NCBI GenBank assembly: GCA_949128115.1
Contig: OX421964.1
Span: forward strand, 53,748,601 to 53,812,600
DNA from: Anaspis maculata
Taxonomy: Eukaryota > Arthropoda > Insecta > Coleoptera > Scraptiidae
Direction of reading: 5' to 3'
DNA length: 64,000 bases
Shown here: positions 32,122 to 45,602 of the stretch, piece by piece
How the letters are laid out: the number at the start of each line of letters is the position of its first letter
Position numbering within the stretch: position 1 is the first letter of the stretch
Notes under the pieces: generated by a model
What the model was told of the DNA's origin: nothing
Database searches by the model: none
Seen by the model: the letters and a program-made list of their open reading frames with translations, nothing else
Program-made: the position numbers and the translations under genes

Positions 32122-32995
32122 GGACAGGGAGCTGGTGCCTCAAAACTTACGTCATAAGGTACATGATTTTAGCCCTGTAGATCTTATGTGCGTTGATAAG
32201 GTTGTTAAAAATTTCTATCTCACATGTCAGACCGGAGGCTTTAGGCTGGTATAGGCTTGTCAATTTTCGAAAAATGTTCAAAATTCACGTCATGAGGTGC
32301 ATGATTTAAACCAACGGGCTTTTGTGTGGGAACATCTCCTTAATCCAAAATCGAGTCATAAGACAAAATTTTTGGGGGCTCTCGGTCTATAAGACAAGTT
32401 TGAAATTTTCAAAAAGGGCCAAAGTTTACCTCTTCCTGGAGACTTCTCCTTTGGCATAATTTTAGGAATGAAAAACGATTCTTACATGACTTTTTACGTG
32501 GGTTTCGAATCTGTCCACAAAATTTTTTAATGGTACATCGTTTACAGGTGCAACATCGAAAATTTTTTCTCAAATCGTACACCCTCTATTTTAACATGGA
32601 AATCGATTCCGTCTTTCATTCTGATTACAAATATATATCACACTCAGTGGGTTAGTCAACAAAACGCCTGTGAAAAAATTGATAAATTTTGGCTCTTTTT
32701 TGGAAATTTCAAACTTGTCTTGTCGGACCAAAAGCCCCCAAATTTTTTTTCTTACGGCCAAATTTTCGATTTAGGGGATGTTCCCACACAAAATCCAGTT
32801 GGTTTCATTCATGTACCTTATGACGTCAATTTTTGGCAATTTTTTCGAAAATTGACAAGCTCATACCAGCCTAAAGCCCCCGGTCTGGCATGTAAAACAA
32901 AGCAATTTTGAACAACCTCATCAACGCACATCAGACCTACAGGGTTAAAATCATGTACCTTATGACGTAAGTTTTGAGGCATTAGCTCCCTGTCC
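32122..32995. mobile_element. Foldback element, about 870 bp
   Basis: GGACAGGGAGCTGGTGCCTC on the left faces GAGGCATTAGCTCCCTGTCC on the right. CTTACGTCATAAGGTACATG occurs in each arm in opposite orientation and recurs in modified form (CACGTCATGAGGTGCATG) further inside, so each arm carries an internal repeat. Non-coding. Confidence 0.8.
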
Positions 32996-33897
32996 ATAGT
33001 ACATGGAAGGGGATTGGACATGATTAAATTATTCTCCCCAAAACTTGCCGGACGGTGAAATAGAATCCTCCAAGAAGAATAACGAAAAGATTGCTAAGTT
33101 GTAAATATGCTCTGAGGAGTCCCAGGTGAAGTGAAGTTGCAAGTGAGAGGTCATCAGCATTGCAAACGCGTTGTGGAAGCCTTTGTTCCACCCAAGGAGC
33201 AGCAGGATCAATAATAATGATTATTATTACATATTATTGGGAAATAAATCGAAACAAAGGATACTAGATGATACTGTCAAGAACAAGCAAAAAGGAGAAG
33301 CTGGTGAAAAAAAAAGACCGGATTGGAAGATTGAAAAGTGAGTAACCGAGGCAAAAGGTGCCGAAACCGGGGCGAAATTGATAGGTTAACTAGAGTGGAT
33401 TAGTTTGTCTTCAGGCTTTAGCTGAATTTGACTGAGGCATTTTTTTAAGGTGAGCTCAATTGAAGATATTTTTTGACAAAAACGATTTAAAATGAGATGA
33501 ACTGCCGACGAAAGTTATGTCAAATTGTTTCGGGTCAAGGTTGGGTCTATCGATTTTCGCGCTGGCTGTCGCGACCGGCGGCGGGTGGCTGCCGAAAGAA
33601 AGCTGCGAGAGAAATCCGGCCCGCCTGCTTGAAATCCCTTCAGAGCATCACCTGTCCGTACGGGTGTGATGTTTATCATCATTTAAAACGCACGGAGAAA
33701 CGACACGAATATAAAAGTGAGATTCTTAATCAAAAATAGACCACTTAGACATTCGACATAACTTATAGCTGGCCCGAAGCCAATAGTTAATTCGAGATGT
33801 CGCCAACTCTATTGTGTGCACGAAAATAGCTCATCATCGCGCTTTTATTTCTCAATTCGATATAGACGGCATGCATTTAACACCCGAGCCCGTTTAC
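32996..33897. other. spalt intron 4, right part, no feature seen
   Basis: No inverted repeat, RNA gene or exon recognised. The GC-rich patch at about 33550-33640 has an 80-codon frame without a domain. Confidence 0.4.
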
Positions 33898-34031
33898 CTT
33901 TGTGGAAAAGCCCCGATCGCAAACGGTGCACTTGAATGGGCGCTCTTTGGTGTGGCTCCTGTAGTGAATTTCCAAGGCGGAATTGCAGGCGAACGTCTTG
34001 AAGCACAAGTTGCAGGTGGTGTTGCCGCGTG
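33898..34031 (-). CDS. sal: spalt, exon 4: third zinc-finger pair
   Basis: 44 codons plus split ends. [20 protein letters not shown] is the first finger with the Spalt SALEIH signature, then the linker TKERPFKC and the start of the second finger, CDRGFSTK, cut by the donor AAG/GTAAAC. The pair is completed by GNMKQHM of exon 5, 7.2 kb downstream. The acceptor is TTAATAG (34032). Confidence 0.95.
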
Positions 34032-34090
34032 CTATTAACGACAATAATTAGTTTGGCACACACGGCAAAATTGAATGGGATGGAACTCAC

Positions 34091-34367
34091 CTGGTGGGCC
34101 AACTGCTAAGCGTAATGGACTGAAAGCGGTGGAGGTCAGCACGGAGGAAGTCAGTGAAGACAAAGCCGACGACATCAACGGCGATGAAGTCTGACCTGGT
34201 GGTAGCAAACCGAACGTGGAAAACAGAGACGGCGGCGGACCCGGACTCGGACCGGGACTCGTGATCAGCGGCTGGTTAGTTCTCGGCGTTAAATCTAAAG
34301 CACCCAAAGAATTGCACTCGGAAGGGGTCGGACTGCCGGCTTGCTGAGATGAAGGTGGACGTGGAAT
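34091..34367 (-). CDS. sal: spalt, exon 3: Pro/Ser-rich linker
   Basis: 92 codons and one base between a TTTTTTAG acceptor (34368) and a GTGAGT donor (34090). It encodes IPRPPSSQQAGSPTPSECNS and then a Ser/Pro/Leu-rich stretch up to FSPLRLAVGPP. No domain; a spacer before the third finger pair. Both splice junctions keep frame with neighbours. Confidence 0.92.
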
Positions 34368-34418
34368 CTAAAAAATAGAAATCATAAGATTATCCACTAC
34401 TAAATATTGAAAACGTAC

Positions 34419-37252
34419 TTGGACGGGCGTGTTTGGAACATGATTAGGTGACGATCTAATATCCGAACTTCCGGGACTGGTAATGGACTGACACGGCGAT
34501 TTTTCACCGTTCAACATCGGAGATGTGGACGCTACCGTTCGCGACGAACACAAATCTTCTGCGGAACAGCTCAGACCACTAACACTCAGTTGAGAAGCCA
34601 TCGTACTCATCGGGACACTTTGAACTTCTTCTGAAGGCGAAGAGAATCGAGGCATATTTTGATTATCTGAATTGCTAATATCGTCGTCGTCATCGTCGTC
34701 CTCTTCCATCGATTCACCGCCTTTTTCGAACTTGTCAAACTTCATAAAGCCGGCGTGACCGAGCGGTGATAATCCGGGAACTGCAAAGGCCTGCCCTAGA
34801 AATGGATTCATCGAGTTCGGCAAGGATGGAAATCCACCGGGCGACGGAAAATCCTTGACTTCGGCGGCTTGGATCTGTTCCGGCGTCAAGTCAGTGGGTT
34901 CGCCCGTATGCAATCGGATATGTTGCTGAAGTACTAGAGCGTTAGTGAATTTCTTGTGGCACACTGGACACTGATGCAAAACCCTCATCGGGGGCTTGGC
35001 TCTGTGCACTCCCATGTGTGTTTTAAGGTTGCCTTTGGTGGTGAATGCGCGACCGCAAATCTTACATTTAAACGGGCGCTCTCCGGTGTGAGTTCGATAA
35101 TGCATTTGCAAGGCGCTTTTGCACGACAACACTCGATGGCATATCACACACTGATTCGGATCTGATAGTTTATGTTCGATGTTGTCGACCAGCTGCTGGA
35201 GCTTGCTAGTTTCCGAGGTTTTTGTCACTTCTATCAAACTTTCCCATGAATTGTCGTTGCTGCCGGGTCGAGGCAATAAATTCGAATATATCGCGGGATC
35301 CTTCGCCGGATCAACCAGTGGCGTGTTCGAGAACGGGCCTAAGCTACCAGAAGACGTGCTACTCGGCGGCGAACTCACCTGACCGAAGCTGAAATTTGCC
35401 GGAAGCCTTTGAGCGCCCGTGCTGATGCTCAAGGGAAGCGTCACGCTGCTTTTGCTCGATAAATTTTCAGGCTCGTCCTGCATGATGTGTTCTTGAGGGC
35501 TGCGCTGGCCGAGCATGTCTTCGTTGCTGTATTTGCTTTCGATACTGCACTCGTCGTAGGGCACCGGGGATGGATTGTATCGTTCCGATTCCGACTGTTC
35601 GTTTTCCGCGTCGTTCGGTTCTTGTTTTGGTGTCAATTGAGGAACTGATGGCTGCTGGTGATGAGGTCGAAAGTCTTCGTGTTTTTCTTCAGGAATATCC
35701 GATTTGGTTTGCGCTTCGTGAGGCGTGGGAGATCGTAAAGGTTTACTGAGATCGGCCGGCGCATCCTGCTCTTCGCGTTTCATGAACATGGGATGCGGCG
35801 CGAAGAGCCGCTGCTGATGCTCCGGCGGCCTGTGCGGCGACGGCTGCAGCCGGTTGTTCAGGAGCTCGGGTGGTGGCGGGCCGTGCGGCCTGAAAAGCGG
35901 AAGTGACGTTGGAGGGAAAGGGTGTCCGCCGGGAAAGCCGAGATGAGGCGGGTGCGGAGGTCCGCCCGGCGATAGCGACGGGTTGTTCGGTCCCAGCTGA
36001 GCAAGCAGCGGCGGATGGTACTTGTCTAAGTGTTCGGGCACTGGGTTCGGGTTCATTTTGATATGCGGAAACTTAGCACTGTGTCTTTGAAAATGTACCT
36101 TCAGGTTACCTTTAGTGGTAAAACGGCTACCACAAACATTGCACTTGTAGGGGCGCTCGCCGGTATGCGAGCGGATATGTATTTGGAGGGCCGAGTCGGA
36201 GCCGAACACTTTACCGCAGTACCGGCACCGGTGTTTAAAGAACGGTTCGTTGCGGCCTTTCGAATCGTACGGCGACATCGAACCTTTACTTTTCCTAAAC
36301 GCCAGTTCGTCAGCTAAATTAGTGGCCAACAAGCCTTGACTGGCGTTGTCGAGCACTTCTTGCGCTCGTTTCTGTAACATTTCTAAAGTGTTCGGTTCTT
36401 CAACCGTCGGCGGTTCGTTACTGTGTGTGATGATGGTGGATGCTAACGATGATGATATGGAACAGTTTTGCGGTTGCATTTGTAGAGGTAGAGAGCATGG
36501 TACGTTCCTTTCTTCGGTAGCGATGATAGGAGGGGCTGGATGATTAATTTCTTCTTGCACTATCGTTGGCGGTTTCAGCGGGAAATTCTCAATAACAATG
36601 TCCGGGGTTATTTCGCGAGGTGTAGGTAAGTTCTGTGGAGGGGGTGATGCTTCAGTCGGAACGCTCATGCCTTCGCCTTCATTATCTGAAGGCTGTGGAG
36701 AAGACGGACTCGGCGCTTTCGACCGATCGATTTGTAATTGCTGCCGGAGTTGGTTGATCAGTTGCAGTTGAAGAACCTGTTGATTCTGGAGGTTGTACAG
36801 GTGCGTATGGAGGACAGCGAGGTCGTGGAGGGCCACTTCGTTGTTGACGTTGTTGGCCAAAGCTGTTGCTGCGAACTGTGCCACGGCAACTTTCGTGTTC
36901 TGCAGCACCTCCAGCGTGACATGTCCTGGAGCTGCTGAAGGCCCCGGGAATGGAAAATCCAACTGGGGACTGTTTTCGTCAGGCGAGTTTTCCTCCACGC
37001 AGTTGTTGTTATCGGCATCTTGACGGTGACGTCGCATTCGTTCCATTCTCTTTCCGCCAGACTCTTCTTCGTCGTCGTCTTCCTCAGACACGACCATGTC
37101 TTCGGGATCCGAATGTGCAGGATCGTCGTGTTTGATGGCTTTTGTTTCGCATTCGACTTTATGCGCTAAATACTCCTGCATGTCGGTGAATTGCTCTTGA
37201 CATCGCTGGCACATCCGTACATCAGTCGGTAGTTCCACGTCTGGAGTTCCAT
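34419..37252 (-). CDS. sal: spalt (spalt-major-like) zinc-finger transcription factor, main exon
   Basis: 944 codons. Spalt proteins are nuclear C2H2 repressors patterning insect wing, trachea, head/tail and photoreceptors. In order: an N-terminal C2HC finger (MCQRCQEQF...VEC); an acidic stretch; the conserved Gln-rich dimerisation region ([15 protein letters not shown]); first finger pair ([31 protein letters not shown], about 36080-36235); a long Pro/Ser linker; then the second pair plus the associated third finger ([38 protein letters not shown], about 34905-35165). With exons 3-8 the visible protein is about 1,397 residues, near the 1,365 of Drosophila Salm. The exon opens at a TTTACAG acceptor (37253) in the frame [11 protein letters not shown] and needs one upstream base, so an N-terminal exon is missing. 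Only one spalt gene is visible; salm/salr paralogy cannot be decided. Confidence 0.97.
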
Positions 37253-38725
37253 CTGTAAAAAAAGAGAGAATTAGAATTAAAAAATCAAAATGGTTGAGAG
37301 AGTTGGTTCACACCGTAAAACGAAGAGAACGCGAAACGCGTTCTGTCCCTCGACAACATCGGAGCCGGTATAAAGCAAGGGCGTGTATGCAGGCTCGGTA
37401 TACGTCGGGATATTATTAAATGAGATATGAAACTGGTGGGGGTTTTATGAAGGGGAAAGATGGAGCAGGCGCGAGAAATGACAAAGTGGCCGTAACGAAC
37501 CAGCCAGAGCCTCGGTTATGACAGCTGGGCGGTGTCTACAATTCATAAATATAACGCACTTGTTGCTCAGTCATAATCCCCGCCTCTTGCACGAACCGCC
37601 CAGATTCCATATCCATAACGTCGAACAAGTCTTTGGCCGTTTGTATGGTGTTGGTATACGCACACGGTGGAAGGCCTTTCTTTGTTCGCAAGGCCCGGAC
37701 GCCGAGGAATCCCGGAGGAATTCATTTGAAGTAAACGCGATTTGACGGTTGAATACATTGAGACCCGAACCTGGTTGGTGTATAGGCTGCTCTGCGTTCT
37801 TCTCGGTATCGATTGCTTATAAAAGTTATTACTTATTGCCGAGAACTCGTTATTATAAAACCAGAAGAATTCGACATGCCGCTCAGCTCTCTGTACGCCG
37901 AGTTGACAACTTGTCCTTTTAAAACTTGTCCCATGAAAATTGGGATGACAAAATGTTAACTTTTTTTGGTACGCTGTAGGACCTATACCTGCAAGAATAA
38001 AAAGAGATATTCCGCCAGGATGAGGGAACGTTAAAATTAACCAGAACCAGACTGGTGAATGAAATTAATGCAGCGTTGTCTTAATATTTATGTAGATGGA
38101 TGTACGTGTTAGTTAAGCTTCCAATTTATCAAAGTACGATTTCCACGGCAATGTGACTAATTTTAGTTTGGACTTGGAAGTCGCAACATAAATATCTAAA
38201 AGTCCAAAATAGTGCGTCTAATTCATCTCGGTTACGGATCTTGAAGGGTTCAAAATGAAATGAGAAAAACATGGAGAGCATTCATTCACACACACAAAGG
38301 ATCTTTTTGATCTCGAGAGTGATGATGAGTTTCTGATGCTCGTTTCAGCAGTCTGTTCTTGGAGCATTTGTACTAATTACTACATACTACGCCACTTTTT
38401 TTGGCAAACGTCACAGCGTTTTAGACGAAAGTGTAATACACGAAAATCGTTGTAGTTCCAACAAATGAAGCAGTAACTATACCACAGCGACGACAAATGG
38501 ACCAGCACAGTCCACTACGTCGTTGTTATGGAGTAGTAAAGTGAAGAAATATGACGACGATCATTGATCATTTGATCCTGGTGCAACACGTTTCTATATG
38601 AGCTATGGAAACTCCACTGTAAACAATTAGGTTGATTTTTCGTCTAATAAGGTAGGTAATGTTTAAAATGCTTTCTAACAACTGATCAGTGACCCATTTG
38701 CTCAGTTAACACGATATTTTATCAG
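37253..38725. other. spalt intron 1 / upstream, no feature seen
   Basis: No repeat or splice-linked exon recognised. It may contain spalt regulatory sequence, which I cannot read by eye. Confidence 0.4.
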
Positions 38726-39086
38726 AATAATGTGCATCTAGATTCTAGAAAGAATTTGACGTTTGAGTTGAAAATATTGCTTTTGGTAAAGCCAACGAGT
38801 TCAACTTCACAGGTAATCATCAGTTTGAGAACGTTTGAATTGATAACAATTAATATTTGATGTGAAACTCGATTTGGCTTACCAGAAGCATTAGGTGCTT
38901 TCCTTTTACAGCCTGAACTAAGTATTGTGACCTAAGTTGTTAGTGGTATCTCACTCTTGCGCATGTGATTTCTCGCTCTATCTCTCTCCAACTTAGATCA
39001 GATCAGTGAGTTTTGTGGTAAAAGGAAAGCACCTAATATCTGCAACTGAAACGTCAAATTTCGCAGCAGCCTAGATGCACATTATT
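38726..39086. repeat. Palindromic element
   Basis: AATAATGTGCATCTAG faces CTAGATGCACATTATT; inward, AATTTGACGTTT faces AAACGTCAAATTT and TTAGGTGCTTTCCTTTTAC faces GTAAAAGGAAAGCACCTAA. 361 bp, non-coding. Confidence 0.7.
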
Positions 39087-39336
39087 TTGAAACAACGTAT
39101 GAAGTTCAAAATAAAATGTCATCTCGTGCGGCAGTGAAATTTGACATTTGCGTTAGAAATAATGTGTTTAATGAGTCTGGGTGATTATCATGTGGTAGAT
39201 TATCATCAAACGTTCCCAAATTAATAACAAGCTTTTATTATAACTCGATTTGACTTAGAAAACTAGAGCTAGCACAAATGTCAAAATTCACAGTCGCGCG
39301 AGATATCAAACGTTCTGAATAAACATATAATGTAGG

Positions 39337-40321
39337 TATAGTAGGTTCACTTCTACTGTGGTAACTCTAGTTGGCTGGGCAAATTTCCTACAAAAGCATT
39401 GTGGGCTTGCCGCCCTTCTACCTGGTGCGAAACTGGCTTCTCTGAAAGTAGAGTTATTTTTCATCCATATTCTTATCAAATTGATATTAAAATCTTGGAA
39501 AGCTGCTATTTTGTCATACGTGGAAATGCGACTAGAGGGGCGCAAAGCTGTATCATCAACATTTAGACACCTAAACCGCACGGGGCCGCCTTCAATCTAA
39601 GTTATCTTGACAGCGGCCATTCAAGACCGACAAAAACTCGTTCCGCCAAGCTCCAAGACGAAAGCAAATTGCAAATTGAAGGTACGTACTCACATGAATT
39701 TCGGTCCAATACGCAACTTGAGCGGCTGAATTTTTTGAAATTCGATTTAATAAACTTTTTACACGTAAATCCTGCTGCAACTGCAGATCTGCTGGGATGT
39801 TCCTTGTATTGCCAATAGTTCTTCATGAGTTGGCATGTCTTTTCGACTAGAAGAGGTGAAAGGATTGATGATTCCATGGGTCCCCCTTTTTGAACGAAGG
39901 GCTAGTATATTTTTAGTTTGAATCATCGTAAAGTTGAACTTGCTTCGAGAGGTTAAAAATATTTTGACACCTGCCAAATGTCAAAGCAAAGCTGCTTTGA
40001 TTAATTTGTTCATTGACAAAAATTGAAAACAGGTCGAAAAATTACTACATTTTCCAATAAAATGGAAAAAAGTGTCAGACATCACGTCCCGCAAAAATGT
40101 TCCGTCTATCTGCAGAGGAAATGCGTAAAAAATGTGCTCCAAAAGTGGTCCGAACGAGTTCGTGTCTCTTCGTGAATTATTGTGTCGAATTGTGCCGAAT
40201 GAAGCCAGAAGCCAGAGCAGCCAAACGCAAAGTTTTTGGGATTTTCTATGTTTTACGATTTGGAAACTTAGAACAAAATTTCACATCCGACTAGAATCAC
40301 GGTAGAAGTGAACATACTATA
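39337..40321. mobile_element. TIR element with TATAGTAGGTTCACTTCTAC ends
   Basis: The 35-bp left end TATAGTAGGTTCACTTCTAC and the complement of the right end TAGAAGTGAACATACTATA match with few differences. About 985 bp; open frames inside are under 100 codons and show no transposase signature, so a non-autonomous DNA transposon. Confidence 0.65.
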
Positions 40322-41329
40322 GCTATAACTTTTTCACAATTACCAACATGATTTCTCAGCATAGCGAATATGAATGGACATCCCGGGTCTATTTGCATGA
40401 GTTTCCGCGAAACTGGATAACATCGCTGAACGGCTTCGATATAGAAACGTGATCTCGCTAGGAAGCCTCTATATTACATCCGGCCCGCGTTGTTTACCGG
40501 GTGATATTGAAAAAAAAAACACATAAGTCAAGTCTGCTACCGGTACCCCCTTCCTCCTTCCCTAGACCCCGCGGAAATATTTCTCGAACAAACACTACAT
40601 TTCACCTCAGTTTCTACACGGGTGGCAAACGGGTGTTCAGACCTCGTATACTCGCATCAAGCATATTAAAAAACTCACCCCATCTCTCACACGCAATAAT
40701 AATAGGCTCGGTGTAATTTAACGGCGGAAGCGATATTTAAAAATGCGGGGAATCCGGCACATATGACAACAGCCTGTTTCCAGCTTTATGAAAACGGAAG
40801 CTTGCGGGATGGGGGTTTTTAGTACGGGCACGAGCCCGGAGAGCTCCCGAGCATTAGGATTCCCTCACACCCATTTGTCTGTCAGACGACCCTCTCTCCC
40901 AGATAAATATATCAGAACCCTATTCGGGCCAAAATGCACGTGCCACAGACATCTATTTATGACGACTGCTGGTTAAATTACCTTGACACTAACGAACTCA
41001 ATACAATGTACTCTCTCTGCCTCAACCCGCTAACTAAAAATAGCCCCGGCTACTACAGCGGGCATGATGCATGTGATTCTCTCCTCGTTTCCACGAACGC
41101 GTAAACAAAAAAACTCCGGTAATTTCATTGAAATCAGTGATCAATAGCTCCTCTGTTATTGAGAATCTTAGCTTGTTTCCTTGTTTGTTGATATTGTTTA
41201 TTAAACAATAAGTATCATGCATGCTAGGGTGAACTAGCACTCCGGATTCTGAATTTCATTCAGATAGGGGGGGAGGGATAAAGAACATAGTTTCATCGTG
41301 GGCCTTGCTTTTGGACATATTATATCATC
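40322..41329. other. Upstream of spalt main exon, no feature seen
   Basis: No inverted repeats or RNA genes recognised. It is GC-richer than the foldback DNA and free of repeats, which would suit conserved regulatory DNA, but I have no direct evidence. Confidence 0.35.
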
Positions 41330-41705
41330 TCCCCAGACCAAATGGACTCACCGAGCCGCAATGTGGTGCTTGGATGCTTGATGTTTGTTCCATCCACTTG
41401 AGTTGCCAAGGGCTCGTACGTCAGACCCGCAACCCAGGGTGGTGGGGTGCCTGCGCCGGTCAGTTCTTGGCTCCGCCCCGAATCTCGCCCACGCTGCCGG
41501 TTATCCTTTAGACATTGCTGTACCATCGGTTGCGGACGTAATACTCGAATTAGCTTGTCCAAGGCCATCCGAGAGAGATTCATCAGCCAGTTCAGAACTG
41601 AATCGGGTCCGCCCACTTGGTCGCCCATCCACGTTTTGACCCCGCTTCGCGTTGCTGCAGTTTTATCTCGACTGGAGCGGTGTTCCACACGCTGTGTGGC
41701 CCCAA
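41330..41705 (-). repeat. 5S-like dispersed repeat, copy 1
   Basis: Its minus strand aligns with the plus strand of 49834-50241: CCGCTCCAGTCG, CTGCAGCAACG, GGATGGGCGAC, AGGATAACCGGCAGCGTGG and CACATTGCGGCTC occur in the same order. GGATGGGCGACC resembles the last internal promoter box of 5S rRNA. A 279-codon frame (41320-42159, minus) overlaps it but has no domain and I do not call it a gene. Confidence 0.65.
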
Positions 41706-43445
41706 TAAAGTAGGTACCTATTTCGAAGGGTTGCCCAATGCACAAGGAATACCGAAGGGAATCTGAACACGCGGTAAAGTCCACGGTGCTCGGTGACGTT
41801 TCAGCGATACTTTTCCCTTGTAACTTTAAATAAAAGATGTAATTTTCACGACCGAAGGCAGACCATCGATGAAAAATGAATCCCGGGGGAAAGCTCTGGT
41901 AACGGCGAAATATACCACATCCATCTCGCCCCGTTTGCAGAATTCTTAGCCGTAAAGCCGCCACCCTACAGGAATTGGATGTGCCCCGGAACCGCCATCG
42001 ATCCGCTGACCGCTTTTCATATCTCTCGCAAGGGAATCCGCGCGCTCCGCCGTCTAATAGTAAACAAATCAGATCGCACCACAATAAATTCCACAAACAC
42101 TTTTGGTGGGGAAAGGCAAGAAGACCTTCTCTCCTGCCGCCCCTGAGGGTGCGATTCAAAGCTCTGCACTACACGCCCTCGAAAATCTGAATAAGCACGC
42201 AAAAGACGAGAAATATCCTACAAACTCGCTGTGCTACTTAGTCAGCGAGAGGGATTGATAAAGGCCTGGGCCATACCAAGAATCCCGAGTCGTAAACGGA
42301 AGCATTTATTAGTATGTACGCGACTTTAACGACCCTATAATATCATTTTATAACGCATAACGTTAATTGATGGCGTTATAATTATATAAATATCGTTTAG
42401 CCTGAAGTATTATACTTGGAATAAGGAGCTGGAATCTGGAAGCTTCTTGTTTTATGGAAAGGAAGGCTATAATTGAAGCGTTTCTATGAGGCGATCGAAA
42501 GAAATTAAGTACAGCATGGCCATTAGAGCGGTAAACGTGATCTACAGAGTGTCACTAGTTTAGGTATTATTAGGTACGTTCAGAAGGGTACTTAGGTGCC
42601 TATAACTCAAATTTGCTATAGGATAGGCAAAACAGGTACACAATATTGCAGTTATCGCGTGTAATCCACGTTTCCCGGAAGGCTTCTGCGCATACCTGTG
42701 AAAATAGGACGTTGCCATATTTCATATCACGACAACAAGTTGACAACACTGTAATACGGTGTGCATGTGTAATGTCACGTAAATGGCAGCTGACAGCGCT
42801 TGACGTCGATTTGACGTTTCGACAGACTTAACCTAATAACGCTCTTATTTCGGTGATCGCCTTGCAGCTCGTTGTGTTTCGTATCACCTGAATTTTTTCT
42901 GCGTCTTTTTGCCATACGGCACGTGAAATTTTATTCTGAACAACATTAAATGTTGAATGGTTAGGAGGTGTATATGTTTGTTTACATATCGATTATTGAT
43001 TGACAGTTGCCATTGACAGTGACACTTCGTGCGTCAAAATTGAAATTACCGCGCTCTGCAGGTATGCGTTCTCATGTATGCGCTAAAGTGATGTACGTGA
43101 TGGTAAACGTGGATTGGCAAGCAAGTCGTTATGTACAATGTACATGGACCATGGACCTGTACTTGAACTGGACTGCTATTCGGTGTACCATGCCGAACAA
43201 TAAATGACGCCAATATGCGAGAATTGCTTATAACATAAGAGAAGTTTTAAAAAACCTACGGGAACTTGGAATTTGCATCTAAATTTGGTATTTATAGATA
43301 TTCATACTCGTTCCTTTGAATTAAAGTCTGCGTTAATAATAATGTGTTTCTTTCTTCGAAACGTGCGGTCAGGTTTGTTTAGCCCCAACCCCAAGTATCG
43401 TAGCACGAAGGTTTGAGAGCCACTGACTAGCAAAATTCTCATCGC
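41706..43445. other. Upstream of spalt, mostly featureless
   Basis: Around 43160-43205 the phrase TGGACTGCTATTC...GCCGAACAATAAATGACGCC resembles one at about 61098-61142, and AATAATGTGTTT...TCAGGTTTGTTT at 43340-43382 resembles 61280-61322. This is one diverged dispersed repeat. Nothing else recognised. Confidence 0.4.
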
Positions 43446-44203
43446 CGCCGCACAGTGGGCCAAATCATCATTCTAGCTGGACAAAAGTCAAGAAATGCAA
43501 GACACTGGGATTTGATATATATTCTTTTGGTTCTCTTCCCAATACCTGTAGTGTCTTAAAAATCATGATAGACAGGTACTGAAACAAATGCAACGACTTT
43601 AACAGATCAGTAAACATTGATATACCATTTATTCAGAAATTGGGTTCACGAAATTTTGACGATCTCAGCTCAAAAACTGATATACATTTTTAAAAAGTGG
43701 CTTCATTATATGAAATGGACGTCCATAACAGAGGTAATTTGGTCTTATTCATCAGGAGCTTATGTATATTTCACTCTTTCTGGTCCACATTAACTTTAGG
43801 ACCCACGTTCAGAAAATGTCTGTCAAACTTTGGAAGCTTGTTATAAAAAACTTCCACGAGTTTCCAATGATTTTCTTGTTTTACTGAACAGGTTGATCCT
43901 TCCTGATCATGCGTACAAAGAATTGGCTGCCAGTTACTGCCTAAACTATTTTTTCATGACCATGCGTGTTGAAATCGATACACGAAATAATTTCTACAAA
44001 ACTGATCATAATTAAATGAAACTTCGTGGTATTGTAGCTCATAAAAACTACTTTGAAAAAAAAGTATAACACTTGAGCAGGCTTCTTCGACAAAATTTTG
44101 AAAAAAAAAATTCCGACGCCAGGATTCGAACCCGCTCTGAATTTGAAAATTGGATCGGAATACTTTTGTCCAGTCAATGTAGCCATTCGTCCCACTGTGC
44201 GCC
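43446..44203. mobile_element. TIR element with GGCGCACAGTGGG ends
   Basis: GCCGCACAGTGGGCCAAATC with TGGACAAAAGTC at the left faces, as complement, ACTTTTGTCCAGTC and CCCACTGTGCGCC at the right. Near its right end the minus strand carries GGGTTCGAATCCTGG, a B-box-like stretch. About 760 bp. No transposase frame. Confidence 0.55.
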
Positions 44204-44367
44204 GCTACTTGAAAATGTGAGTAACATTTTCAGTTAGTCAAAGCTTTTCAACAGGATATAACAACAAGATATTTACGTCTGGATCAAGCTCTGTAAGTAC
44301 GAATAACCTATTATTGAATCTGAAGATTAATGTCGCGATTTATTTCCTGTACTTGAACTACAATCCT

Positions 44368-45567
44368 ATTTTTAGCGCACTTCTCCAAACGGGAAGGCGC
44401 TTTTGTCCTCGCTTTGTCCGTCCGTCCGTCCGTCCGTCCGTCCGTCCGTCCGTCCGTCCGTCCGTCCGTCCGTCCGTCCGTCCGTCCGTCCGTCCGTCCG
44501 TCCGTCCGTCCCCGCATCTAGTCCTAGACGAAAAGGTTTTTGCGAAAATTTTTCACTCCATTGGGTAGCTCATGACCTTGTATCCCGAACCAAGAAAAAT
44601 CTTGACGAAATAATAATAAACAATGACAATAATAACAATTTAGTGTGACGCGGCATCGCCGTTGAATGCTGCATTTCAGAAGCCGGCCTGATCTCGAAAG
44701 TTATCACATGCGAGGAAGTACCCGATCTTATCATTTTACCATAATACATATGCGGAGTTATATTTAGAGAATGATTTGAACTTTATTTTAATGAAAATTT
44801 CACATCGGTGCGAGGTGCCGATTAGTAGTTATTAATTTTTGAAAATGACTCCGAAACTACGGCTCGGCCGCAAATGATTTATTCGTTGCTTGCTGGTGCT
44901 TGATATCCTTTCCTCCGAACAAAACGAAATTCAATACAGAAAATATTTCAACTCGAATGGGTAGCTCATGGCCTTGGTACGCGAATCAAGAAACATTTTG
45001 CCGAAATAATCATGAACAATTACAAAAATAACATTTTGGTGTAGGGCGGCTTCGCCGATCAAGTGCTGGCATTCGCGGTAAGATGTAGAAAGTTGCGATA
45101 TGCAGGCAACTACAATTTCTTAATGAAATACATCACTGCATGTACGGCATTATATTTAGAGAACAATTTGAACTTTCTTTTGACAAAAACCCCACTTCGA
45201 TCCGACCGTTGGGTCAATTGTTATCAATTTTTGAAAACGAGCGCAAAGCCACGGCTCGGCGCATATTACACGACCCTACAAATTTAAAATCAGACGTGCC
45301 GAAATAGTAATTGAACATTTTGAAATAGTCAATACTAGGTACCTGAAGGATTATGGCACTCAAATTACGAAAGATGTTCGCTCAATAACAAAAAAAAAGT
45401 AGGTAGGTATCACTAAAAATCATGTGACAAGGCTACCATTTTGTCGGTTTTTCGATAAAAAAGAAATGTTCCAATTCAAAAGTGAACCCGATATTAGTGT
45501 TCAGGAGGTCGAAATCAGTTGGAGAACATTTTTTTATATAAGTAACAGAATGACGCTTATGTGGCCG

Positions 45568-45602
<35 letters not shown>

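Noticed and set aside
41320..42159. A 279-codon open frame on the minus strand
   Set aside because: It overlaps the 5S-like repeat for half its length, has no recognisable domain, and its other half shows no conservation cue. Probably open by chance in GC-richer DNA.
44415..44511. A CRISPR-like array
   Set aside because: Simple tetranucleotide repeat with no spacers, in a eukaryotic genome.
44311..44648. Open frames of repeated VRPS or GRTD residues
   Set aside because: They are translations of the (GTCC)n microsatellite, not proteins.
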